From: Pseudofrankia coriaricola
Lineage (GTDB): Bacteria; Actinomycetota; Actinomycetes; Frankiales; Frankiaceae
Direction: 5' to 3'
Length of the DNA stretch: 64,000 nucleotides
Assembly (NCBI RefSeq): GCF_001854805.1
Contig: NZ_MBLO01000036.1
Location: 62,001-126,000, forward strand
Part shown: positions 50,645 to 59,252 of the stretch, one piece after another
Layout of the letters: each line of letters opens with the position of its first letter
Position numbering within the stretch: the first letter of the stretch is position 1
Program-made: the position numbers and the translations under genes
The notes under the pieces: model-generated
Told to the model about the DNA's origin: nothing
The model's database searches: none
What the model saw: the letters and a program-made list of their open reading frames with translations, nothing else

Positions 50645-50700
50645 GAGAATGATCAGCCCGTCATGATGAGAACGATCAGCGTACGCTGGCGAGAACGACG
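50645..50700. promoter_or_regulatory. 23-bp-spaced direct repeats between CaiB and LLM genes
   Basis: GAGAATGATCAGC (50645), GAGAACGATCAGC (50668) and GAGAACGACG (50691) are spaced exactly 23 bases. The second overlaps the palindrome CAGCGTACGCTG (50677-50688). They lie in a 312-bp divergent region, about 55-110 bases upstream of the LLM start, and look like an activator or repressor binding array. Confidence 0.6.
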
Positions 50701-50754
50701 CTACCACAAATCGTAGGTCGTCCTATAGTTCTGCGAGCATCGTATAATCGCGCC

Positions 50755-51723
50755 ATGCCAATGGTCCGTCCGTTCCGCTTCGCCGTCCAGGGCACCAAGG
50801 CCGCGTCCGGCACCGCGTGGCGCGACCTGGCCCGGAAGGCGGAGGACCTCGGGTACTCGACACTCTTCGTGGCCGACCACTACCTGGGCCCCGGCCCCGT
50901 GGCACGGGCGGCGAGTATGCCGCCGCAGCACCTGGCCCCGCTCGCCGCGATGACCGCCGCCGCCGCGGTGACCACCTCCCTGCGGGTCGGCTGCCGGGTT
51001 TTCTGCGTCGACTACCACGTGCCGGCCGCGCTGGTGAAGGAGGCGGCGACGATCGACCTGCTCTCCGACGGCCGGCTCGAGTTCGGCATCGGGGCGGGCT
51101 GGAACGGGGCCGAGTACGACGCCATGGGCCTCACCTTCGCCCCGGCGCCGCGGCGCATCGACAAGCTCGTCGAGGTCGTCGCCCTGGCGAAGGCGCACTG
51201 GTCCGGCGAGCCCATCGAGATCAAAGGCGACCATGTCAACGTCTCCGGCTACCGCGGCCTGCCGGCGCCCGTGCAGCTGCCGCGCCCGCCGATCATGATC
51301 GGCGGCGGCAAGAAGCGAGTGCTTTCGTTCGCCGCCCGCGAGGCCGACATCGTCAGCATCTCCAACGTGCACTTCAGCGCCCGCAACGACGACGGGCTGA
51401 CCCCCAACGAGGAGCTCGCCCGCCGGGTCGACTACGTCCGGTCGGCCGCGCCCGAGCGCGTGGGCGAGCTCGACATCGAGAGCTCACCGTATTTCTCCGA
51501 GATCACCACGGACAAGGCGGCGGTGTTCGAGAAGCTGGCCGGGTGGATGAAGACCACGCCGGACGTGACCGCCGCGCACCCGAACGTGCTCGTCGGCACC
51601 GCCGACGAGATGGCCGACCAACTGCTTGCGCGCCGTGAGGCCTTCGGCATCAACTACGTGACCATCCAGTGGGACCAGCTGGAGAGCTTCGCGCCGATCG
51701 CCGCCCAGCTGACCAGCAAGTAG
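50755..51723 (+). CDS. LLM-class F420-type oxidoreductase
   Basis: 322 residues, close paralogue of the protein at 33.7 kb: FRFAVQGTKAASGTAW, VADHYLGPGPVARAAS, IDLLSDGRLEFGIGAGWNGA and PIMIGGGKKRVLSFAAREAD. F420-type luciferase-like monooxygenase superfamily. ATG 50755 or ATG 50761. A rightward group follows: CitE-like lyase and aldehyde dehydrogenase. Direct repeats upstream suggest regulation. Confidence 0.92.
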   Translation: MPMVRPFRFAVQGTKAASGTAWRDLARKAEDLGYSTLFVADHYLGPGPVARAASMPPQHLAPLAAMTAAAAVTTSLRVGCRVFCVDYHVPAALVKEAATIDLLSDGRLEFGIGAGWNGAEYDAMGLTFAPAPRRIDKLVEVVALAKAHWSGEPIEIKGDHVNVSGYRGLPAPVQLPRPPIMIGGGKKRVLSFAAREADIVSISNVHFSARNDDGLTPNEELARRVDYVRSAAPERVGELDIESSPYFSEITTDKAAVFEKLAGWMKTTPDVTAAHPNVLVGTADEMADQLLARREAFGINYVTIQWDQLESFAPIAAQLTSK

Positions 51724-51791
51724 CCCTCCGGGCACCCAGGCCCCGGTCCCGGCCCGGCAGGAACCCAGTCGGCAGAAACCCAGGAGGACCC

Positions 51792-52712
51792 GTGCGCGAA
51801 CCGCGCGCCCGCCGCTCGGAGCTGGCGACGCCGGCCAGCAGCGAGAAGATGTGCATGAAGGCCGGCTCGTCCGGGGCCGACCTGGTCTTCCTCGACCTGG
51901 AGGACGCCTGCGCGCCGCCCGCGAAGGCGTCCGCCCGGGGCATCGCCGTCAAGGCGCTGACCGGCCAGGACTGGGGCCACACCGTCCGGGCCGTCCGCGT
52001 CAACGGGCTGGACACCGAGTGGTGCCACGACGACATCATCGAGATCGTCACCGGTGCCCGCGAGGCCGTCGACGTCCTGATCGTGCCCAAGGCGCGCTCG
52101 GCCCGCGACGTCTGGTGGGTCGACGTCCTGCTCACCCAGCTGGAGACCAAGCTCGGCCTGCGCAGGCGGATCGGCCTCGAGGTGCTCATCGAGGAGGCCG
52201 AGGGCCTGTCGAACGCGCCCGAGATCGCCAAGGCCAGCCCCCGGTTGGAGGCCATCATCTTCGGCGCCGGCGACCTGTCGGCGTCGCTGCACGCCCGGGT
52301 GAACGGCAACTTCGACCCACTCGGCGACTACCCCGGCGACTTCTGGCACTTCGCCCGCGTACAGGTGCTCGCGGCGGCGCGCGGCGCCGGCATCGACGCG
52401 ATCGACGCGCCCTACCCCGCCTACAAGGACCCCGACGGCTACCGCCGGGCCGCGACGCACGCGAGCCTGCTCGGCTTCGACGGCAAGTGGGCGATCCACC
52501 CGTCCCAGGTGCCCATCGCGAACGAGGTCTTCGCCCCGACGGCGGCGCAGATCACCGAGGCCCGGGACTCGATCGAGGTCTACCGCGCCTCCGAGCGCGA
52601 CGGGGTCGGCGCGATCGGGCGCGACGGCCGGCTCGTCGACGCCGCCCACATGCGCCTGGCCGCCAACGTGCTGCACCGCGCGGCGCTGGCCGGCCTGATC
52701 GACGAGGTCTAG
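51792..52712 (+). CDS. CitE-like HpcH/HpaI aldolase/citrate lyase beta-family protein
   Basis: 306 residues. KAGSSGADLVFLDLEDACAP, IGLEVLIEEAEGLSNAPEIA, IIFGAGDLSASL and GFDGKWAIHPSQVPIANEVF are typical of CitE-like (beta-hydroxyacyl-CoA lyase or malyl-CoA thioesterase) TIM barrels with Glu/Asp Mg ligands. GTG 51792 follows AGGAGG. It could cleave a malyl-CoA-like intermediate of the local pathway. The 260 bases to the next gene contain a duplicated segment. Confidence 0.9.
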   Translation: MREPRARRSELATPASSEKMCMKAGSSGADLVFLDLEDACAPPAKASARGIAVKALTGQDWGHTVRAVRVNGLDTEWCHDDIIEIVTGAREAVDVLIVPKARSARDVWWVDVLLTQLETKLGLRRRIGLEVLIEEAEGLSNAPEIAKASPRLEAIIFGAGDLSASLHARVNGNFDPLGDYPGDFWHFARVQVLAAARGAGIDAIDAPYPAYKDPDGYRRAATHASLLGFDGKWAIHPSQVPIANEVFAPTAAQITEARDSIEVYRASERDGVGAIGRDGRLVDAAHMRLAANVLHRAALAGLIDEV

Positions 52713-52826
52713 ACCACCGGAAACCAACCGCCACCGCTGCCTCGCGTCCGCCCGCCCAGGGCCGGGCCGGGGCCGCCAGGGAACCCGACCCGAACGCGAC
52801 CGCCGCTTCAAGCCAACCCGACACAT

Positions 52827-52964
52827 AGCGCAAGAAGGCAGTAGAAGGCGCCCTACCGCGCGACCGGCAGCAGGAAGCGAAAGGTAACCGCACGATGCAC
52901 AGCGCAAGAAGGCAGTAGAAGGCGCCCTACCGCGCGACCGGCACCAGGAAGCGAAGGGCAACCG
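52827..52964 (+). repeat. Duplicated ~64-bp leader segment (74-bp period)
   Basis: AGCGCAAGAAGGCAGTAGAA with the following sequence to GGCAACCG occurs at 52827-52890 and 52901-52964, differing at a few positions. The second copy runs into the GGAGGAACC ribosome binding site of the aldehyde dehydrogenase. Confidence 0.85.
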
Positions 52965-52972
52965 GAGGAACC

Positions 52973-54424
52973 ATGCAGGTTCAGGATCGTCTGTTCATCG
53001 GCGGCGAGTGGGTCGCACCGAGCGGCCCGGACACGTTCGACGTCATCTCCCCGGCCACCGAGGAGGTCATCGCCAGGATCGCCGAGCCGACGCCGGCGGA
53101 TGTCGACAAGGCGGTGGCCGCCGCGCGGACGGCGTTCGACGAGGGCCCCTGGCCCCGGCTCGACCCGGCGGAGCGGGTCTCGGCGGTCCGCCGGCTCGCC
53201 GCGCTCTACAAGCCGGGCCGCGCCGAGCTCGCCAGCCTGATCACCGCCGAGATGGGCGCGCCGATCAGCTTCGCCAAGGTCGGGCACGTCGCCATCCCGA
53301 TGTTCATGATGAACGCCTTCGCGGGCATCGCCGAGAACCTCGTCTGGGAGGAGAAGCGTCCCGGCTTCTACGGCCAGGACATCCTGGTACGCAAGGAGCC
53401 GGTCGGCGTCGTCGGCGCGATCGTCCCGTGGAACATGCCGATGCACCTGACGATCGGCAAGCTGGTCCCCGCGCTGCTCGCCGGCTGCTCGGTCGTGCTG
53501 AAGCCGTCGCCGGAGACGCCGCTGGACGCGTACTGGCTCGCTGGCCTGCTGGAGCAGGCCGACATCCCGCCGGGTGTCGTGAGCATCCTGCCCGCCGGCC
53601 GCGAGATCGGCGAGTACCTGGTCTCGCACCCGGGGATCGACAAGGTCTCGTTCACCGGCTCCACCGCCGCCGGCCGAAAGGTCGCCGCCGCCTGCGGGGC
53701 GAACCTCAAGCGGGTCGGCCTGGAGCTGGGCGGCAAGTCCGCCGCCGTCGTACTCGACGACGCCGACCCGGCAGCGATGGCCAAGGGCGTCGAGGTCGCC
53801 GGCCTGATGAACAGCGGTCAGGCCTGCGTCGCCCAGACCCGGGTGCTGGTCCCCCGGTCGCGCTACGCCGAGTATGTCGACGCGCTCGCCGCCATGGTCG
53901 AGTCGCTGCCCACGGGCGACCCGACCGACCCCGCCACCGCGGTCGGCCCGCTGGTCGCCCAGCGCCAGCAGGAGCGGGTCCGCGGCTACATCGAGGTCGG
54001 CCAGAAGGAGGGCGCCCGGCTCGTCGCCGGCGGCGCCGACCTGCCCGCCGGCGTCGACCGCGGCTGGTACATCCGGCCGACGCTGTTCGCCGACGTCGAC
54101 AGCTCCATGCGCATCGCGCAGGAGGAGATCTTCGGCCCGGTCCTGTCCGTCATCCCCTACACCGACGAGGCCGAGGCCGTCAGGATCGCCGACGCGACCG
54201 AGTACGGCCTGTCCGGCTCGGTGTGGACCGCCGACGTCGAGCGCGGCCTCGGGGTCGCCCGGCGGGTGCGCAGCGGCACCTTCGGCGTCAACGAGGCCTA
54301 CAGCATGGACCCGGCGGCGCCGTTCGGCGGCGTGAAGGCCTCCGGCATCGGCCGCGAGCTGGGCAAGGAAGGCATCGAGGGCTTCCTCGACTCCAAGTCG
54401 ATCTCGATCGCGGCGAGGCGCTGA
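52973..54424 (+). CDS. Aldehyde dehydrogenase
   Basis: 483 residues: IVPWNMPMHLTIGKLVPALL, FTGSTAAGRKVAAACG, GLELGGKSAAVVLDD (Glu) and NSGQACVAQTRVLV (catalytic Cys). The class resembles betaine/gamma-aminobutyraldehyde-type and broad-range dehydrogenases. GGAGGAACC precedes the ATG. Its codon use is the ordinary GAG/AAG/CAG type of the region, unlike the aldehyde dehydrogenase at 43.6 kb. Likely in a transcript with the CitE-like gene. Confidence 0.94.
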   Translation: MQVQDRLFIGGEWVAPSGPDTFDVISPATEEVIARIAEPTPADVDKAVAAARTAFDEGPWPRLDPAERVSAVRRLAALYKPGRAELASLITAEMGAPISFAKVGHVAIPMFMMNAFAGIAENLVWEEKRPGFYGQDILVRKEPVGVVGAIVPWNMPMHLTIGKLVPALLAGCSVVLKPSPETPLDAYWLAGLLEQADIPPGVVSILPAGREIGEYLVSHPGIDKVSFTGSTAAGRKVAAACGANLKRVGLELGGKSAAVVLDDADPAAMAKGVEVAGLMNSGQACVAQTRVLVPRSRYAEYVDALAAMVESLPTGDPTDPATAVGPLVAQRQQERVRGYIEVGQKEGARLVAGGADLPAGVDRGWYIRPTLFADVDSSMRIAQEEIFGPVLSVIPYTDEAEAVRIADATEYGLSGSVWTADVERGLGVARRVRSGTFGVNEAYSMDPAAPFGGVKASGIGRELGKEGIEGFLDSKSISIAARR

Positions 54425-54444
54425 ACGCGCTCGCCCGCGTGTCG

Positions 54445-54575
54445 GGCGCTAGGGCGCCCTCCCTGCGCTGGTCCGGGGTGAGGCCATGTGGCGGTGGCTG
54501 GCCCGATCTGGGGCCGACGGGGTGGTTGCGTTGGCGCTGCGCCGATGCGCTGTCACCTTCTGTGGCTGGGTTTGC
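54445..54575 (-). repeat. Dispersed intergenic repeat, copy C (inverted)
   Basis: Read on the minus strand: CAGCCACAGAAGGTGACAGC, GCATCGGCGCAGCGCCAACG, CCAGCCACCGCCACATGGCC, then GGAGGGCGCCCTAGCGCCCG. Same motif order as copies A and B. It lies between an aldehyde dehydrogenase and a P450. Confidence 0.6.
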
Positions 54576-54806
54576 GCTGTGTGCCCACGCGGAAGGCGCC
54601 GCGGCCGGACGGTGTCATGCCGGCCGGCCGCGGTCGTTTCGGTCTCGGACGCGTCTGCCGCGCGGGCGTCGTACGGTAGGTTGAGATAGCAGCTTCCGTT
54701 AGTCGAGAATGCTGCTCTCAGCACTTTTTAACGCCGTTGCCCCCTCTGGCGGCGGAGAAACAGGTCCCGCGCCCGGCCGGCGTCGCGGTGTCGAAGGGAG
54801 CCTTCA

Positions 54807-56102
54807 GTGGCGAACGACCTCGAGTCGTTGGACTTCTTCCTGGGCAAGGAGCTTGTCGATAACCCGTACCCCTACTTCGACGAGCTGCGGTCCAAGTGCC
54901 CCGTGCACCGGGAGCCGCACCACAACGTCGTGATGGTCACCGGCTACGACGAGGGCATCGAGGTCCTGCAGGACAGCGAGAACTTCTCGTCCTGCACCTC
55001 GGTGACCGGCCCGTTCCCGGGGTTTCCGGTCCCCATCGAGGGCCGCGACGACGTCGCCGAGCTGATCGCGCAGCACCGGGACTCGCTCCCGTTCTTCGAC
55101 CAGCTGCCGACGATGGACCCGCCGCTGCACACCGACCATCGCGCGCTGCTGATGAAGATGATCACCCCCAAGCGCCTCCGCGAGAACGAGGAGTGGATGG
55201 GTGTCATCACCGACCGGCTGCTCGACAGCCTTCTCGAGGGTGGCAAGGGCGAGTTCATCGGCGACTTCGCCGGCCCGCTCGCGCTCCTGGTCATCGCCGA
55301 CCTGCTCGGCGTACCCGAGGAGGACCACGCCGAGTTCGTCAGCCACCTGAACCGGGCCGCCAGTGGCACCATCGGCGGCACCAGCGGCGAGTCGATCTCG
55401 CACACCCCGCTGGAGTTCCTCTACGAGAAGTTCAAGGTCTACATCGAGGACCGCCGCAAGGAGCCGCGCGGCGACGTGCTCACCGGGCTCGCGCAGGCGA
55501 CGTTCCCCGACGGGTCGACGCCCGAGGTGATGGACGCCGTGCGGGTCGCGGCGAACCTGTTCTCGGCCGGCCAGGAGACCACCGTCCGCCTCGTCAGCAC
55601 CGCGGGCAAGCTGATCGCCGAGGACCCCGAGCTGCAGGCCAGGCTGCGCGCCGAGCCCGGCCTCATCTCGAACTTCCTCGAGGAGACGCTGCGGACGGAG
55701 AGCCCGATCAAGGGCGACTTCCGGCTCGCCAAGGTGCCGACGACCGTGGGCGGCGTGGACGTCCCCGCCGGCGCCACACTCATGGTGGTCAACGGCGCGG
55801 CCAACCGCGACCCGCGGCACTTCGAGGACGCGGACAAGTTCGACATCAGCCGGCCGAACTCCCGGCACCACATCGCGTTCGGCCGCGGCATCCACACCTG
55901 CCCCGGTGCCCCGCTCGCCCGTGCCGAGGCCCGGGTCGCGATCGAGCGGCTGCTCGCCCGCACGAGCGACATCCGCGTCGACGAGACCGTCCACGGCCCC
56001 GCGGACGCCCGCAAGTACCGGTACCTGCCGACTTTTATCCTGCGCGGCCTCGGGTACCTACGCCTGGAGTTCACCCCGGCGGAGAACCCGAGCGAGGCAT
56101 GA
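54807..56102 (+). CDS. Cytochrome P450
   Basis: 431 residues. I-helix AANLFSAGQETTVRLVSTAG, ExxR in EETLRTESPIKGDF, and heme loop FGRGIHTCPGAPLARAEARV (Cys near 363). The sequence MDPPLHTDHRALLMKMITPK is the usual P450 C-helix stretch. GTG 54807 is the start. The stop overlaps the ferredoxin start (ATGATGA), so it is coupled to its probable electron donor. Unlike the other two P450s it has no close paralogue here. Confidence 0.95.
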   Translation: MANDLESLDFFLGKELVDNPYPYFDELRSKCPVHREPHHNVVMVTGYDEGIEVLQDSENFSSCTSVTGPFPGFPVPIEGRDDVAELIAQHRDSLPFFDQLPTMDPPLHTDHRALLMKMITPKRLRENEEWMGVITDRLLDSLLEGGKGEFIGDFAGPLALLVIADLLGVPEEDHAEFVSHLNRAASGTIGGTSGESISHTPLEFLYEKFKVYIEDRRKEPRGDVLTGLAQATFPDGSTPEVMDAVRVAANLFSAGQETTVRLVSTAGKLIAEDPELQARLRAEPGLISNFLEETLRTESPIKGDFRLAKVPTTVGGVDVPAGATLMVVNGAANRDPRHFEDADKFDISRPNSRHHIAFGRGIHTCPGAPLARAEARVAIERLLARTSDIRVDETVHGPADARKYRYLPTFILRGLGYLRLEFTPAENPSEA

Positions 56103-56290
56103 TGAAGGTCTTCATCGACGAGGACATCTGCCGCGGGCACGGCGTCTGCGCGGCGGAGTGCCCGGCGGTGTTCGGCATCAGCGACGACGGCTACGGCGAG
56201 GTCCTGGTCGACGAGGTGCCCGCGGATCTCGAGGCGGAGGTCCGCACCGTCTCGGGCCACTGCCCCGAGCGGGCCATCACCGTCGAGTAA
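56102..56290 (+). CDS. P450-associated [3Fe-4S]/[4Fe-4S] ferredoxin
   Basis: 62 residues. DICRGHGVCAAECPAVFG and SGHCPERAITVE give Cys10, Cys16 and Cys54, with His13 where a fourth cluster Cys would be, the pattern of P450 ferredoxins; Cys20 is extra. It passes electrons to the P450 it overlaps. ATG 56102 or ATG 56099. A strong terminator follows. Confidence 0.94.
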   Translation: MKVFIDEDICRGHGVCAAECPAVFGISDDGYGEVLVDEVPADLEAEVRTVSGHCPERAITVE

Positions 56291-56304
56291 CACGCCGACG
56301 CGCC

Positions 56305-56342
56305 AAGGGGCGGTGGTGGGCTCAGGCCCACCACCGCCCCTT
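56305..56342. terminator. Strong terminator after the P450/ferredoxin pair
   Basis: AAGGGGCGGTGGTGGGC pairs perfectly over 17 bp with GCCCACCACCGCCCCTT across TCAG. T residues follow. Confidence 0.85.
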
Positions 56343-56441
56343 CGTCGTTATCGGACAGACCGCCAGCCAGGCTCGCTCAGCTCGACGCCCAGGGCCGGCT
56401 CGCCCGTCGGCGCTCTTCTTCGTCTCAGAAGCTTCTTCGTG

Positions 56442-56732
56442 TCAGAAGCCGGGAACGATCGCGGCATTGCAGTCCGCGGCGGCCTGGCGCAGCGGGATCG
56501 CCTTGGCATAGGCCTCGGACGTGTACCAGGCCTTGGCCTCCTCGACCGAGTCGAACTCGAGGATGACCGTCTGGTTGCCATGCCACTCGCCCTCAAGGAC
56601 CTCGGAGACCGGGCCGAGGGCGAGTGGCCGCCCGGCGACGCCCGCGAACGAAGCCCCGGCGACCTTCGCGTACTCGGCCATCCCGTCCGGGTCCTTGATC
56701 GCCTCTGTCAACACGACATACGCCTTCGGCAT
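56442..56732 (-). CDS. DUF1330 family protein
   Basis: 96 residues: KAYVVLTEAIKDPDGMAEYA, NQTVILEFDSVEEAKAWYTS and IPLRQAAADCNAAIVPGF are DUF1330 hallmarks (dimeric alpha-beta barrel). Function is not established for the family. AAGGAG precedes ATG 56732. The 17 bases containing its stop are duplicated just downstream (56415-56431 and 56432-56448). Located after an LLM gene in the same direction. Confidence 0.88.
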   Translation of the reverse strand: MPKAYVVLTEAIKDPDGMAEYAKVAGASFAGVAGRPLALGPVSEVLEGEWHGNQTVILEFDSVEEAKAWYTSEAYAKAIPLRQAAADCNAAIVPGF

Positions 56733-56828
56733 GGCCCGCTCCTTCATGTCCGCACAAAACGTCCCGCGGCGATGCAACCACAGCCCTCCACCACGCGCAG
56801 CCGCCGTCATCGCCGGGCCGGTCCCCGG

Positions 56829-57734
56829 TCAGGACAGGTATGTCCCGCCGAATGCCTCGATGAAGTCGAAGGTCTGCTCGGGGGAGGTGGAGTGGCAGGA
56901 GATCACCAGCCAGGTGACCCCGATCTTCTCCAGCTCCGCCCACTGCTCGCGGTGCCGGTCGGCGTCCGCCGTCGGCGCGTCGGTGAACGTGGCGTCGTTG
57001 TAGGACGACGTGAAGTCCAGCGGACCGGGGCGCCCGGCGGCGGCGGCCGCGTCCTTGACTCCCTGGATCAGGGTGGCGAGCTGCTCCCGCGAGGTGATCG
57101 CCATCGTCTGGGCGGTGACGGCCACCTGGGGGCTGGCCATCATTGGCAGCCAGCCCTGCCCCTTCTCGGCGGCGCGGCGCCGGGCACGGCCCGAGTTGCC
57201 GCCGACCCAGATCGGGATCGGGTCCTGGACGGGCTTCGGCCGGGCGATGACGTTGCGGGCGTCGAAGTGCAGGCCCTTGTAGCTGAACGGCTCGCCGCGC
57301 CAGTGCAGCGGCAGCACGTCGAGCGTCTCGTCGAACAGCGCGGCCCGTTCCGCCAGGTCGACGCCGAGGGCGAAGAACTCGGACTTCTGGTAGCCCGTGC
57401 CCATGCCCAGGATCAACCTGCCGCCGGAGAGCTTGTCGACGGTCGCGGCGGCCTTCGCCAGCGTGAACGGGTTGTGGTACGGCGCGACGACCAGGTTCGT
57501 CATCAGCCGCAGCCGGGTGGTCGCCGCCGCCGCGAAGCCGAGCGCGACGAACGGGTCAAGGCTCTGGTGCCCGCCCGTCTCCAGCCACTTGGCGCCGGGT
57601 ACCGGGTGCTCGGTGAGCGAGATCGCGTCGAAGCCGGCCTTCTCGGCGGCGACGGCGACCTCGTCCAGCGGCCCGGCGTCGAGCATGTCGCGGCTGGTCC
57701 CGTTGGTCTCCGGGTAATGCAGGATGAAGCGCAT
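56829..57734 (-). CDS. LLM-class F420-type oxidoreductase (TIGR03619-like)
   Basis: 301 residues: MRFILHYPETNGTSRDMLDA, LTEHPVPGAKWLETGG, KLSGGRLILGMGTGYQKSEF and PIWVGGNSGRARRRAAEKG mark a luciferase-like F420-type protein of a different subgroup from the 33.7- and 50.8-kb pair. It sits nine bases after a P450 stop in the same direction, so the two probably act together. Confidence 0.92.
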   Translation of the reverse strand: MRFILHYPETNGTSRDMLDAGPLDEVAVAAEKAGFDAISLTEHPVPGAKWLETGGHQSLDPFVALGFAAAATTRLRLMTNLVVAPYHNPFTLAKAAATVDKLSGGRLILGMGTGYQKSEFFALGVDLAERAALFDETLDVLPLHWRGEPFSYKGLHFDARNVIARPKPVQDPIPIWVGGNSGRARRRAAEKGQGWLPMMASPQVAVTAQTMAITSREQLATLIQGVKDAAAAAGRPGPLDFTSSYNDATFTDAPTADADRHREQWAELEKIGVTWLVISCHSTSPEQTFDFIEAFGGTYLS

Positions 57735-57743
57735 ATAACCCTC

Positions 57744-58958
57744 CTACACCGTGCGGATCGGCAGACGCATCCAACCGCGTGTCGTGGACGTGTGGTCGAG
57801 GACCGCGTTCGGATAGTCCACCTCCCAGTCCGTCCACCGCTTGAGCACTTCCTCCAGCACAACCCTGCCCTCGGTGCGGGCAAGCGAGGAGCCCATGCAG
57901 AAGTGGATGCCCCGGCCGAACGCGAGATGGCGCTCGGCGTCCCGGTTGATGTCGAACCTGTCGGCGTCGGGGAAGCGCCGCTCGTCCCGGTTGGCCGAGC
58001 CGTTCAGCAACAGCACGATGCTGCCCGCCGCCACGTCCTGGCCGTGCAGCTCGACGTCCCGCGACAGGACCCTGGCCTGCACCGGCGACGGCGACTCGTA
58101 GCGCAGGATCTCCTCGATCGCCTGGTTGACCGTGGAGGTGCCGGCGGCGATCGCCCGGCGCTGGTCCGGGTGGTCGGCGAGCAGCTGGCCGGTCCAGCCG
58201 ATCAGCCGGCGGGTCGTCTCATTGCCGGCGCCGGCCAGCAGAATGACGTAGAGAAGGATCTCGGTACGGTTCAGCCGGCGGGTCGTCCCGGTCTCGTCGC
58301 GGAACTCGACGTTCAGCAGCGTGGTCATGAGGTCGTCCGACGGGTGGTCGACCCGCCAGTCGACGTACTCGGCGAACTCCGCCATCGAGGCGGTCATGTC
58401 GGAGATCCTCGGGACCTCGCCCTGCCTGAGAGTGTGGCGCGCGTTGCTCCGGTCTCGGATCGCCTCCTGGTCGCTCTCGGGGATGCCGAGCAGCATGCCG
58501 ATCACCCGCATCGGGATGTAGGCGCCCAGGTCGGCGACGAAGTCGAACCCCGGCTCGCCAACGAACTGGTCCAGCGTGCGAACGGTGAGCTCGCGCACCC
58601 GCGGCTCCAGGGCGGCCATCCGCTTCGGGGTAAACACCCGGGACAGCAGCGCGCGGTGCAGGTCGTGCAGCGGCGGGTCCTCGGCCAGGATCATGCCCGG
58701 CGGGATCGGCGCGTCAGATTTGATCATCTCCAGGACGGAGCCCTGGCCGGACAGATAGGTCCGGTGATCGACGAGCGCCTCGTCGACGTCGTCCCACCGG
58801 CTCAGGGCGTAGAAGCCGTGCTCGGCGTTGTGGTACAGCGGCGCCTCGTCGCGCATCCGCTTCCACACCGGGTACGGGTCGTTGTCGATCTCCACGTCGT
58901 AGGGGTCGTAGTAGACCCCCCGGTCCGCCACGGCGGCCGATAAGTCGAGCTCCGTCAC
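57744..58958 (-). CDS. Cytochrome P450
   Basis: 404 residues. VILLAGAGNETTRRLIGWTG (I-helix), EEILRYESPSPVQAR (ExxR) and FGRGIHFCMGSSLARTEGRV (Cys near 352). The N-terminus DPYPVWKRMRDEAPLYHN is shared with the P450 at 41.4 kb, so they are paralogues. GTG 58958 follows GGAGG; the open frame extends much further upstream but only by chance. It is first in a leftward transcript with the LLM gene. Confidence 0.94.
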   Translation of the reverse strand: MTELDLSAAVADRGVYYDPYDVEIDNDPYPVWKRMRDEAPLYHNAEHGFYALSRWDDVDEALVDHRTYLSGQGSVLEMIKSDAPIPPGMILAEDPPLHDLHRALLSRVFTPKRMAALEPRVRELTVRTLDQFVGEPGFDFVADLGAYIPMRVIGMLLGIPESDQEAIRDRSNARHTLRQGEVPRISDMTASMAEFAEYVDWRVDHPSDDLMTTLLNVEFRDETGTTRRLNRTEILLYVILLAGAGNETTRRLIGWTGQLLADHPDQRRAIAAGTSTVNQAIEEILRYESPSPVQARVLSRDVELHGQDVAAGSIVLLLNGSANRDERRFPDADRFDINRDAERHLAFGRGIHFCMGSSLARTEGRVVLEEVLKRWTDWEVDYPNAVLDHTSTTRGWMRLPIRTV

Positions 58959-59180
58959 GCCTGAACGCCTCCATCCGCCCCAGGGCACCGACCACCGGCC
59001 ACAGCGGCAGCCAAGCCATATTCGCGGCAGCAGCATGTCACCGATATGAAGGCCGAGGCAACCATGGTGGACGCCTCCGCCGCGCGCCGAGTCATCGCCG
59101 ACGGCCGCCCACGGCCGCTTCCGGCCGCGGGCGGGCAGGCGAAGGGCAGGTCGCCTGTTGCGCGCATCTGCACCGGCCGA

Positions 59181-59201
59181 TGAGTATCTACTCATTAATG
59201 A
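59181..59201. promoter_or_regulatory. Overlapping palindromes upstream of the double CaiB gene
   Basis: TGAGTATCTACTCA (59181-59194) and TCATTAATGA (59192-59201) are both perfect dyads and overlap. They lie 52 bases before the CaiB start in a 294-bp divergent region, an unusually AT-rich island. Candidate operator plus promoter. Confidence 0.55.
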
Positions 59202-59252
59202 TAAATCCGCGGCCAGCCCGGTGCCGGCCGCCGCGAGGCGGAAGGAACGCGG

